From: Gordius sp. MW1
Lineage: Eukaryota; Nematomorpha; Gordioida; Gordea; Gordiidae
Direction of reading: 5' to 3'
NCBI GenBank assembly: GCA_964036665.1
Contig: OZ038533.1
Location: 10,128,413 to 10,192,412 of the forward strand
Length of the DNA: 64,000 bases
In this document: piece by piece, positions 21,988 through 33,651 of the stretch
Position numbering within the stretch: position 1 is the stretch's first letter
Layout of the letters: every line of letters begins with the position of its first letter
Notes under the pieces: model-generated
Database searches by the model: none
Told to the model about the DNA's origin: nothing
The model's input: only the letters and a program-made list of their open reading frames with translations
Made by a program: the position numbers and the translations under genes

Positions 21988-23758
21988 ATTTATTTTTTTC
22001 GATTCTATGTGAAAGAGCGTAAAAAAATATATAAAAGTAAGCCAATTTGAGAATCCTATTATCCTCGATTGACTTCCGCAAAGAGGTTTTAAGCTGCGAG
22101 AACTATCATTTTGACAAAAGACAACGTTTTATTGTTGCGATTAGTTTGTTGTATCGCAACGTGAGTGCTTAATTTTTCAAAAATGCATTAAGCGATCATG
22201 ATTTCAAAGTAATAGTTTTCTGATTCTGATAAATTTTTACTTTTTATCATGGAAACCACGTCTGAAAACGACAACTTTCATCGGATGAATACTGTTCAAA
22301 GAAAAATATGTGAAAGATTTTGAGGTAAAAATATTTATTTTTTTTAATTCTATATGAAAGAGCATGAAAAAATATATAAAAGTAAGCCAATTTGAGAATC
22401 CTATTATCCTCGATTGACTTCTGAAAAGAGGTTTTAAGCTGCGAGAACTATCATTTTGACAAAAGACAACGTTTTATTGTTGCGATTAGTTTGTTGTATC
22501 GCAACGTGAGTGCTTAATTTTTGAAAATGGCTCTATGCGATCATGATTTCAAAGTAATAGTTTTCAGATTCTGATAAATTTTTACTTGGGATCATAGAAA
22601 CCACGTCTGAAAACGACAACTTTCATCGGATGAATACGGTTCAATGAAAAATATGTGAAAATTCTTGAGGTAAAAATATTTATTTTTTTCGATTCTATGT
22701 GAAAGAGCGTAAAAAAATATATAAAAGTAAGCCAATTTGAGAATCCTATTATCCTCGATTGACTTCCGAAAAGAGGTTTTAAGCTGCGAGAACTATCATT
22801 TTGACAATAGACAACGTTTTATTGTTGCGACTAGTTTGTTGTATCGCAACGTGAGTGCTTAATTTTTCAAAAATGCACAATGCGATCATGATTTCAAAGT
22901 AATAGTTTTCTGATTCTGATAAATTTTTACTTGAGATCATAGAAACCACGTCTGAAAACGACAACTTTCATCGGATGAATACGGTTCTTAGAAAAATATG
23001 TGAAAAATTTTGAGGTAAAAATATTATTTTTTTTGATTCTATGTGAAAGAGCGTAAAAAAATATATAAAAGTAAGCCAATTTGAGAATCCTATTATCCTC
23101 GATTGACTTCCGCAAAGAGGTTTTAAGCTGCGAGAACTATCATTTTGACAAAAGACAACGTTTTATTGTTGCGATTAGTTTGTTGTATCGCAACGTGAGT
23201 GCTTAATTTTTCAAAAATGCATTATGCGATCATGATTTCAAAGTAATAGTTTTCTGATTCTGATAAATTTTTACTTTTTATCATGGAAACCACGTCTGAA
23301 AACGACAACTTTCATCGGATGAATACTGTTCAAAGAAAAATATGTGAAAGATTTTGAGGTAAAAATATTTATTTGTTTTAATTCTATATGAAAGAGCATG
23401 AAAAAATATATAAAAGTAAGCCAATTTGAGAATCCTATTATCCTCGATTGACTTCTGAAAAGAGGTTTTAAGCTGCGAGAACTATCATTTTGACAAAAGA
23501 CAACGTTTTATTGTTGCGATTAGTTTGTTGTATCGCAATGTGAGTGCTTAATTTTTGAAAATGGCTCTATGCGATCATGATTTCAAAGTAATAGTTTTCA
23601 GATTCTGATAAATTTTTACTTGGGATCATAGAAACCACGTCTGAAAACGACAACTTTCATCGGATGAATACGGTTCAATGAAAAATATGTGAAAAATTTT
23701 GAGGTAAAAATATTTATTTTTTTCGATTCTATGTGAAAGAGCGTAAAAAAATATATAA
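21988..23758. repeat. Second copy of the five-monomer block
   Basis: This is the partner of 19,230-21,000. Private changes are few, for example GGTTCTTAGAAAA near 22,985 in place of GGTTCAAAGAAAA. It runs straight into the cassette fragment that starts at 23.78 kb. Confidence 0.86.
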
Positions 23759-23769
23759 AAGTAAGCCAA

Positions 23770-24680
23770 TTTGAGAATCCTACTCGATTGACTTCCGAAA
23801 AGAGGTTTTAAGCTGCGAGAACTATCATTTTGACAAAAGACAACGTTTTATTGTTGCGACTAGTTTGTTGTATCGCAACGTGAGTGCTTAATTTTTCAAA
23901 AATCCACAATGCGATCATGATTTCAAAGTAATAGTTTTCTGATTCTGATAAATTTTCACTTGAGATCATAGAAACCACGTCTGAAAACGACAACTTTCAT
24001 CGGATGAATACGGTTCAAAGAAAAATATGTGAAAAATTGTGAGGTAAAAATATTTATTTTTTTCGATTCTATGTGAAAGAGCGGAAAAAAATATATAAAA
24101 GAAAGCCAATTTGAGAATCTTATTATCCTCGATTGACTTCTGAAAAGAGGTTTTAAGCTGCGAGAACTATCATTTTGACAAAAGACAACGTTTTATTGTT
24201 GCGACTAGTTTGTTGTATAGCAACGTGAGTGCTTAATTTTTGAAAATGGCTCAATGCGATCATGATTTCAAAGTAATGGTTTTCAGATTCTGATAAATTT
24301 TTACTTGGGATCATAGAAACCACGTCTGAACGACAACTTTCATCGGATGAATACGGTTCAAAGAAAAATATGTGAAAAATTTTGAGGTAAAAATATTTAT
24401 TTTTTTTGATTCTATGTGAAAGAGCGTAAAAAAATATATAAAAGTAAGCCAATTTGAGAATCCTATTATCCTCGATTGACTTCCGCAAAGAGGTTTTAAG
24501 CTGCGAGAACTATCATTTTGACAAAAGACAACGTTGCGATTAGTTTGTTGTATCGCAACGTGAGTGCTTAATTTTTCAAAAATGCATTAAGCGATCATGA
24601 TTTCAAAGTAATAGTTTTCTGATTCTGATAAATTTTTACTTTTTATCATGGAAACCACGTCTGAAAACGACAACTTTCAT
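23770..24680. repeat. Cassette fragment A*-G*-T*, copy 3
   Basis: A* (TCCTACTCGA at 23,778), G* and T* (GCATTAAGCG near 24,588) occur in order without the leading A. T* here has an 8-bp loss, ACAACGTTGCGATTAG (24,531), where other copies read ACAACGTTTTATTGTTGCGA. The deletion ends share GTT, so slippage or microhomology joining is likely. A 3-bp loss (GTCTGAACGACAAC) occurs near 24,328 and is what lets a longer, 111-codon minus-strand frame exist here. Confidence 0.83.
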
Positions 24681-26139
24681 CGGATGAATACTGTTCAAAG
24701 AAAAATATGTGAAAGATTTTGAGGTAAAAATATTTATTTTTTTTTAATTCTATATGAAAGTGCATGAAAAAATATATAAAAGTAAGCCAATTTGAGAATC
24801 CTATTATCCTCGATTGACTTCTGAAAAGAGGTTTTAAGCTGCGAGAACTATCATTTTGACAAAAGACAACGTTTTATTGTTGCGATTAGTTTGTTGTATC
24901 GCAACGTGAGTGCTTAATTTTTGAAAATGGCTCTATGCGATCATGATTTCAAAGTAATAGTTTTCAGATTCTGATAAAATTTTACTTGGGATCATAGAAA
25001 CCACGTCTGAAAACGACAACTTTCATCGGATGAACACGGTTCAATGAAAAATATGTGAAAAATTTTGAGGTAAAAATATTTATTTTTTTCGATTGTATGT
25101 GAAAGAGCGTAAAAAAATATATAAAAGTAAGCCAATTTGAGAATCCTATTATTCTCGATTGACTTCCGAAAAGAGGTTTTAAGCTACGAGAACTATCATT
25201 TTGACAAAAGACAACGTTTTATTGTTGCGACTAGTTTGTTGTATCGCAACGTGAGTGCTTAATTTTTCAAAAATGCACAATGCGATCATGATTTCAAAGT
25301 AATAGTTTTCTGATTCTGATAAATTTTTACTTGAGATCATAGAAACCACGTATGAAAACGACAACTTTCATCGGATGAATACGGTTCAAAGAAAAATATG
25401 TGAAAAATTTTGAGGTAAAAATATTTATTTTTTTCGATTCTATGTGAAAGAGCGTAAAAAAATTTATAAAAGTAAGCCAATTTGAGAATCCTATTATCCT
25501 CGATTGACTTCTGAAAAGAGGTTTTAAGCTGCGAGAACTATCATTTTGACAAAAGACAATGTTTTATTGTTGCGATTAGTTTGTTGTATCGCAACGTGAG
25601 TGCTTAATTTTTGAAAATGGCTCTATGCGATCATGATTTCAAAGTAATAGTTTTCAGATTCTGATAAATTTTTACTTGGGATCATAGAAACCACGTCTGA
25701 AAACGACAACTTTAATTGGATGAATACGGTTCAAAGAAAAATATGTGAAAAATTTTGAGGTAAAAATATTTTTTTTTTTTGATTCTATGTGAAAGAGCGT
25801 AAAAAAATATATAAAAGTAAGCCAATTTGAGAATCCTATTATCCTCGATTGACTTCCGCAAAGAGGTTTTAAGCTGCGAGAACTATCATTTTGACAAAAG
25901 ACAACGTTTTATTGTTGCGATTAGTTTGTTTTATCGCAACGAAAGTGCTTAATTTTTGAAAATGGCTCTATGCGATCATGATTTCAAAGTAATAGTTTTC
26001 AGATTCTGATAAATTTTTACTTGGGATCATAGAAACCACGTCTGAAAACGACAACTTTCATCGGATTACGGTTCAAAGAAAAAAATGTGAAAAATTTTGA
26101 GGTAAAAATATTTATTTTTTTCGATTCTATGTGAAAGAG
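24681..26139. repeat. Family B zone of G and A monomers
   Basis: About four monomers of classes G, A, G, G. The end contains a 3-bp loss at CATCGGATTACGG (about 26,061) shared with 36,610. An unusual T-only run, ATATTTTTTTTTTTTGATTC, is at about 25,768. No gene or element was seen. Confidence 0.8.
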
Positions 26140-27975
26140 CGTAAAAAAATTTATAAAAGTAAGCCAATTTGAGAATCCTATTATCCTCGATTGACTTCCG
26201 CAAAGAGGTTTTAAGCTGCGAGAACTATCATTTTGACAAAAGACAACGTTTTATTGTTGCGATTAGTTTGTTGTATCGCAACGTGATTGCTTAATTTTTC
26301 AAAAATGCATTATGCGATCATGATTTCAAAGTAATAGTTTTCTGATTCTGATAAATTTTTACTTTTTATCATGGAAACCACGTCTGAAAACGACAACTTT
26401 CATCGGATGAATACTGTTCAAAGAAAAATATGTGAAAGATTTTGAGGTAAAAATATTTATTTTTTTAATTCTATATGAAAGAGCATGAAAAAATATATAA
26501 AAGTAAGCGAATTTGAGAATCCTATTATCCTCGATTGACTTCTGAAAAGAGGTTTTAAGCTGCGAGAACTATCATTTTGACAAAAGACAACGTTTTATTG
26601 TTGCGATTAGTTTGTTTTATCGCAACGTGAGTGCTTAATTTTTGAAAATGGCTCTATGCGATCATGATTTCAAAGTAATAGTTTTTAGATTCTGATAAAT
26701 TTTTACTTGGGGTTATAGAAACCACGTCTGAAAACGACAACTTTCATCGGATGAATACGGTTCAATGAAAAATATGTGAAAAATTTTGAGGTAAAAATAT
26801 TTAATTTTTTCGATTCTATGTGAAAGAGCGTAAAAAAATATATAAAAGTAAGCCAATTTGAGAATCCTATTATCCTCGATTGACTTCCGAAAAGAGGTTT
26901 TAAGCTGCGAGAACTATCATTTTGAAAAAGACAACGTTTTATTGTTGCGACTAGTTTGTTGTATCGCAACGTGAGTGCTTAATTTTTCAAAAATGCACAA
27001 TGCGATCATGATTTCAAAGTAATAGTTTTCTGATTCTGCTAAATTTTTACTTGAGATCATAGAAACCACGTCTGAAAACGACAACTTTCATCTTATGAAT
27101 ACGGTTCAAAGAAAAATATGTGAAAAATTTTGAGGTAAAAATATTTATATATAAAAGTAAGCCAATTTGAGAATCCTATTATCCTCGATTGACTTCTGAA
27201 AAGAGGTTTTAAGCTGCGAGAACTATCATTTTGACAAAAGACAACGTTTTATTGTTGCGATTAGTTTGTTGTATCGCAATGTGAGTGCTTAATTTTTGAA
27301 AATGGCTCTATGCGATCATGATTTCAAAGTAATAGTTTTCAGATTCTGATAAATTTTTACTTGGGATCATAGAAACCACGTCTGAAAACGACAACTTTCA
27401 TCGGATGAATACGGTTCAATGAAAAATATGTGAAAAATTTTGAGGTAAAAATATTTATTTTTTTCGATTCTATGTGAAAGAGCGTAAAAAAATATATAAA
27501 AGTAAGCCAATTTGAGAATCCTATTATCCTCGATTGACTTCTGAAAAGAGGTTTTAAGCTGCGAGAACTATCATTTTGACAAAAGACAACCTTTTATTGT
27601 TGCGACTAGTTTGTTGTATCGCAACGTGAGTGCTTAATTTTTCAAAAATGCACAATGCGATCATGATTTCAAAGTAATAGTTTTCTGATTCTGATAAATT
27701 TTTACTTGAGATCAAAGAAACCACGTCTGAAAACGACAACTTTCATCGGATGAATACGGTTCAAAGAAAAATATGTGAAAAATTTTGAGGTAAAAATATT
27801 TATTTTTTTCGATTCTATGTGAAAGAGCGTAAAAAAATATATAAAAGAAAGCCAATTTGAGAATCTTATTATCCTCGATTGACTTCTGAAAAGAGGTTTT
27901 AAGCTGCGAGAACTATCATTTTGACAAAATACAACGTTTTATTGTTGCGACTAGTTTGATGTATAGCAACGTGAG
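26140..27975. repeat. Duplicated block, left copy, containing one 35-bp-deleted monomer
   Basis: The block starts with a T monomer bearing ACGTGATTGCTTAA (26,281) and includes AAGCGAATTTGAG, GTTTTATCGCAACG, CTTGGGGTTATAG, TTCTGCTAAATT and CATCTTATGAAT. At 27,141 one monomer reads AAATATTTATATATAAAAG, lacking 35 bp between ATTTA and TATATAAAAG. The same series recurs at 28.17-30.67 kb. The left half has an offset of about 2,036 bp and the right half 2,691 bp. Confidence 0.87.
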
Positions 27976-28170
27976 TGCTTAATTTTTCAAAAATGCACAA
28001 TGCGATCATGATTTCAAAGTAATAGTTTTCTGATTCTGATAAATTTTTACTTTTTATCATGGAAACCACGTCTGAAAACGACAACTTTCATCGGATGAAT
28101 ACTGTTCAAAGAAAAATATGTGAAAAATTTTGAGGTAAAAATATTTATTTTTTTCGATTCTATGTGAAAG
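27976..28170. repeat. A/T recombinant monomer
   Basis: The upstream diagnostic site is class A (AAATGCACAATGCG, near 27,990) but the downstream site is class T (TTTTTATCATGGAAACC, near 28,050), followed by T-type GAATACTGTTC. The exchange point lies within about 60 bp. It sits at the end of the left duplicated block, so it may mark the crossover that made the duplication. Confidence 0.8.
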
Positions 28171-30666
28171 AGCGTAAAAAAATTTATAAAAGTAAGCCAA
28201 TTTGAGAATCCTATTATCCTCGATTGACTTCCGCAAAGAGGTTTTAAGCTGCGAGGACTATCATTTTGACAAAAGACAACGTTTTATTGTTGCGATTAGT
28301 TTGTTGTATCGCAACGTGATTGCTTAATTTTTCAAAAATGCATTATGCGATCATGATTTCAAAGTAATAGTTTTCTGATTCTGATAAATTTTTACTTTTT
28401 ATCATGGAAACCACGTCTGAAAACGACAACTTTCATCGGATGAATACTGTTCAAAGAAAAATATGTGAAAGATTTTGAGGTAAAAATATTTATTTTTTTT
28501 TAATTCTATATGAAAGAGCATGAAAAAATATATAAAAGTAAGCGAATTTGAGAATCCTATTATCCTCGATTGACTTCTGAAAAGAGGTTTTAAGCTGCGA
28601 GAACTATCATTTTGACAAAAGACAACGTTTTATTGTTGCGATTAGTTTGTTTTATCGCAACGTGAGTGCTTAATTTTTGAAAATGGCTCTATGCGATCAT
28701 GATTTCAAAGTAATAGTTTTTAGATTCTGATAAATTTTTACTTGGGGTTATAGAAACCACGTCTGAAAACGACAACTTTCATCGGATGAATACGGTTCGA
28801 TGAAAAATATGTGAAAAATTTTGAGGTAAAAATATTTATTTTTTTCGATTCTATGTGAAAGAGCGTAAAAAAATATATAAAAGTAAGCCAATTTGAGAAT
28901 CCTATTATCCTCGATTGACTTCCGAAAAGAGGTTTTAAGCTGCGAGAACTATCATTTTGACAAAAGACAACGTTTTATTGTTGCGACTAGTTTGTTGTAT
29001 CGCAACGTGAGTGCTTAATTTTTCAAAAATGCACAATGCGATCATGATTTCAAAGTAATAGTTTTCTGATTCTGCTAAATTTTTACTTGAGATCATAGAA
29101 ACCACGTCTGAAAACGACAACTTTCATCTTATGAATACGGTTCAAAGAAAAATATGTGAAAAATTTTGAGGTAAAAATATTTATATATAAAAGTAAGCCA
29201 ATTTGACAATCCTATTATCCTCGATTGACTTCTGAAAAGAGGTTTTAAGCTGCGAGAACTATCATTTTGACAAAAGACAACGTTTTATTGTTGCGATTAG
29301 TTTGTTGTATCGCAATGTGAGTGCTTAATTTTTGAAAATGGCTCTATGCGATCATGATTTCAAAGTAATAGTTTTCAGATTCTGATAAATTTTTACTTGG
29401 GATCATAGAAACCACGTCTGAAAACGACAACTTTCATCGGATGAATACGGTTCAATGAAAAATATGTGAAAAATTTTGAGGTAAAAATATTTATTTTTTT
29501 CGATTCTATGTGAAAGAGCGTAAAAAAATATATAAAAGTAAGCCAATTTGAGAATCCTATTATCCTCGATTGACTTCCGAAAAGAGGTTTTAAGCTGCGA
29601 GAACTATCATTTTGACAAAAGACAACGTTTTATTGTTGCGACTAGTTTGTTGTATCGCAACGTGAGTGCTTAATTTTTCAAAAATGCACAATGCGATCAT
29701 GATTTCAAAGTAATAGTTTTCTGATTCTGCTAAATTTTTACTTGAGATCATAGAAACCACGTCTGAAAACGACAACTTTCATCTTATGAATACGGTTCAA
29801 AGAAAAATATGTGAAAAATTTTGAGGTAAAAATATTTATATATAAAAGTAAGCCAATTTGACAATCCTATTATCCTCGATTGACTTCTGAAAAGAGGTTT
29901 TAAGCTGCGAGAACTATCATTTTGACAAAAGACAACGTTTTATTGTTGCGATTAGTTTGTTGTATCGCAATGTGAGTGCTTAATTTTTGAAAATGGCTCT
30001 ATGCGATCATGATTTCAAAGTAATAGTTTTCAGATTCTGATAAATTTTTACTTGGGATCATAGAAACCACGTCTGAAAACGACAACTTTCATCGGATGAA
30101 TACGGTTCAATGAAAAATATGTGAAAAATTTTGAGGTAAAAATATTTATTTTTTTCGATTCTATGTGAAAGAGCGTAAAAAAATATATAAAAGTAAGCCA
30201 ATTTGAGAATCCTATTATCCTCGATTGACTTCTGAAAAGAGGTTTTAAGCTGCGAGAACTATCATTTTGACAAAAGACAACCTTTTATTGTTGCGACTAG
30301 TTTGTTGTATCGCAACGTGAGTGCTTAATTTTTCAAAAATGCACAATGCGATCATGATTTCAAAGTAATAGTTTTCTGATTCTGATAAATTTTTACTTGA
30401 GATCAAAGAAACCACGTCTGAAAACGACAACTTTCATCGGATGAATACGGTTCAAAGAAAAATATGTGAAAAATTTTGAGGTAAAAATATTTATTTTTTT
30501 CGATTCTATGTGAAAGAGCGTAAAAAAATATATAAAAGAAAGCCAATTTGAGAATCTTATTATCCTCGATTGACTTCTGAAAAGAGGTTTTAAGCTGCGA
30601 GAACTATCATTTTGACAAAATACAACGTTTTATTTTTGCGACTAGTTTGTTGTATAGCAACGTGAG
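28171..30666. repeat. Duplicated block, right copy, with a 655-bp dimer duplicated inside
   Basis: This is the partner of 26.14-27.98 kb, but a two-monomer unit of 655 bp (690 minus the 35-bp deletion) is present twice. Bases 28,800-29,575 match 29,455-30,230 with no difference that I could see. Both dimer copies have TTTGACAATCC (29,204 and 29,859), which the left block lacks (TTTGAGAATCC near 27,170). The right end shares ACAACCTTTT, GAGATCAAAGAAACC and ACAAAATACAACG with the left block. Confidence 0.88.
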
Positions 30667-31249
30667 TGCTTAATTTTTGAAAATGGCTCTATGCGATCAT
30701 GATTTCAAAGTAATGGTTTTCAGATTCTGATAAATTTTTACTTGGGATCATAGAAACCACGTCTGAAAACGACAACTTTCATCGGATGAATACGGTTCAA
30801 AGAAAAATATGTGAAAAATTTTGAGGTAAAAATATTTATTTTTTTCGATTCTATGTGAAAGAGCGTAAAAAAATATATAAAAGTAAGCCAATTTGAGAAT
30901 CCTATTATCCTCGATTGACTTCCGCAAAGAGGTTTTAAGCTGCGAGAACTATCATTTTGACAAAAGACAACGTTTTATTGTTGCGATTAATTTGTTGTAT
31001 CGCAACGTGAGTGCTTAATTTTTCAAAAATGCATTATGCGATCATGATTTTAAAGTAATAGTTTTCTGATTCTGATAAATTTTTACTTTTTATCATGGAA
31101 ACCACGTCTGAAAACGACAACTTTCATCGGATGAATACGGTTCAAAGAAAAATATATGAAAAATTTTGAGGTAAAAATATTTATTTTTTTCAATTCTATA
31201 TGGAAGAGCATGAAAAAATATATAAAAGTAAGCCAATTTGAGAATCCTA
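30667..31249. repeat. B monomers G*-T before the next cassette
   Basis: One G* monomer (GTATAGCAAC, GTAATGGTTTTCAG) and one T monomer with AAAAATATATGAAAAA and CTATATGGAAGAGC follow the duplicated block. Nothing else was seen. Confidence 0.78.
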
Positions 31250-32780
31250 TTATCCTCGATTGACTTCTGAAAAGAGGTTTTAAGCTGCGAGAACTATCAT
31301 TTTGACAAAAGACAACGTTTTATTGTTGCGACTAGTTTGTTGTATCGCAACGTGAGTGCTTAATTTTTCAAAAATGCACAATGCGATCATGATTTCAAAG
31401 TAATAGTTTTCTGATTCTGATAAATTTTTACTTGAGATCATAGAAACCACGTCTGAAAACGACAACTTTCATCGGATGAATACGGTTCAAAGAAAAATAT
31501 GTGAAAAATTTTGAGGTAAAAATATTTATTTTTTTCGATTCTATGTGAAAGAGCGTAAAAAAATATATAAAAGTAAGCCAATTTGAGAATCCTACTCGAT
31601 TGACTTCCGAAAAGAGGTTTTAAGCTGCGAGAACTATCATTTTGACAAAAGACAACGTTTTATTGTTGCGACTAGTTTGTTGTATCGCAACGTGAGTGCT
31701 TAATTTTTCAAAAATCCACAATGCGATCATGATTTCAAAGTAATAGTTTTCTGATTCTGATAAATTTTTACTTGAGATCATAGAAACCACGTCTGAAAAC
31801 GACAACTTTCATCGGATGAATACGGTTCAAAGAAAAATATGTGAAAAACTTTGAGGTAAAAATATTAATTTTTTTCGATTCTATGTGAAAGAGCGGAAAA
31901 AAATATATAAAAGAAAGCCAATTTGAGAATCTTATTATCCTCGATTGACTTCTGAAAAGAGGTTTTAAGCTGCGAGAACTATCATTTTGACAAAAGACAA
32001 CGTTTTATTGTTGCGACTAGTTTGTTGTATAGCAACGTGAGTGCTTAATTTTTGAAAATGGCTCTATGCGATCATGATTTCAAAGTAATGGTTTTCAGAT
32101 TCTGATAAATTTTTACTTGGGATCATAGAAACCACGTCTGAAAACGACAACTTTCATCGGATGAATACGGTTCAAAGAAAAATATGTGAAAAATTTTGAG
32201 GTAAAAATATTTATTTTTTTCATGTGAAAGAGCGTAAAAAAATATATAAAAGTAAGCCAATTTGAGAATCCTATTATCCTCGATTGACTTCCGCAAAGAG
32301 GTTTTAAGCTGTGAGAACTATCATTTTGACAAAAGACAACGTTTTATTGTTGCGATTAGTTTGTTGTATCGCAACGTGAGTGCTTAATTTTTCAAAAATG
32401 CATTAAGCGATCATGATTTCAAAGTAATAGTTTTCTGATTCTGATAAATTTTTACTTTTTATCATGGAAACCACGTCTGAAAACGAAAACTTTCATCGGA
32501 TGAATACTGTTCAATGAAAAATATGTGAAAGATTTTGAGGTAAAAATATTTATTTTTTTTAATTCTATATGAAAGAGCATGAAAAAATATATAAAAGTAA
32601 GCCAATTTGAGAATCCTATTATCCTCGATTGACTTCTGAAAAGAGGTTTTAAGCTGCGAGAACTATCATTTTGACAAAAGACAACGTTTTATTGTTGCGA
32701 TTAGTTTGTTGTATCGCAACGTGAGTGCTTAATTTTTGAAAATGGCTCTATGCGATCATGATTTCAAAGTAATAGTTTTC
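31250..32780. repeat. Cassette copy 4 with flanking G; first copy of a 2,402-bp-offset pair
   Basis: A, A* (TCCTACTCGA at 31,590), G* and T* (GCATTAAGCG at about 32,399) are followed by G. A 6-bp loss in the monomer body between G* and T*, TTTTTTCATGTGAAAG (32,221, for CGATTCTATGTG), is shared only with 34,623. All markers repeat 2,402 bp downstream (7 monomers). Confidence 0.87.
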
Positions 32781-33651
32781 AGATTCTGATAAATTTTTAC
32801 TTGGGATCATAGAAACCACGTCTGAAAACGACAACTTTAATCGGATGAATACGGTTCAAAGAAAAATATGTGAAAATTTTGAGGTAAAAATATTTATTTT
32901 TTTTGATTCTATGTGAAAGAGCGTAAAAAAATATATAAAAGTAAGCCAATTTGAGAATCCTATTATCCTCGATTGACTTCCGCAAAGAGGTTTTAAGCTG
33001 CGAGAACTATCATTTTGACAAAAGACAACGTTTTATTGTTGCGATTAGTTTGTTGTATCGCAACGTGAGTGCTTAATTTTTCAAAAATGCATTATGCGAT
33101 CATGATTTCAAAGTAATAGTTTTCTGATTCTGATAAATTTTTACTTTTTATCATGGAAACCACGTCTGAAAACGACAACTTTCCGAGGATGAATACTGTT
33201 CAAAGAAAAATATGTGAAAGATTTTGAGGTAAAAATATTTATTTTTTTTAATTCTATATGAAAGAGCATGAAAAAATATATAAAAGTAAGCCAATTTGAG
33301 AATCCTATTATCCTCGATTGACTTCTGAAAAGAGGTTTTAAGCTGCGAGAACTATCATTTTGACAAAAGACAACGTTTTATTGTTGCGATTAGTTTGTTG
33401 TATCGCAATGTGAGTGCTTAATTTTTGAAAATGGCTCTATGCGATCATGATTTCAAAGTAATAATTTTCAGATTCTGATAAATTTTTACTTGGGATCATA
33501 GAAACCACGTCTGAAAACGACAACTTTCATCGGATGAATACGGTTCAATGAAAAATATGTGAAAAATATTGGGTAAAAATATTTATTTTTTTCGATTCTA
33601 TGTGAAAGAGCGCAAAAAAATATATAAAAGTAAGCCAATTTGAGAATCCTA
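32781..33651. repeat. B monomers between cassette copies 4 and 5
   Basis: About two and a half monomers of class T and G separate the two cassette copies. Private variants are TTTCCGAGGATGAAT near 33,180 and AAAATATTGGGTAAAA near 33,565. Nothing else was seen. Confidence 0.78.

Noticed and set aside
24153-24488. The longest open frame, 111 codons on the minus strand
   Set aside because: It spans nearly a whole monomer and opens only because of a 3-bp loss near 24,328 that links two frames normally separated. No protein family is recognisable.
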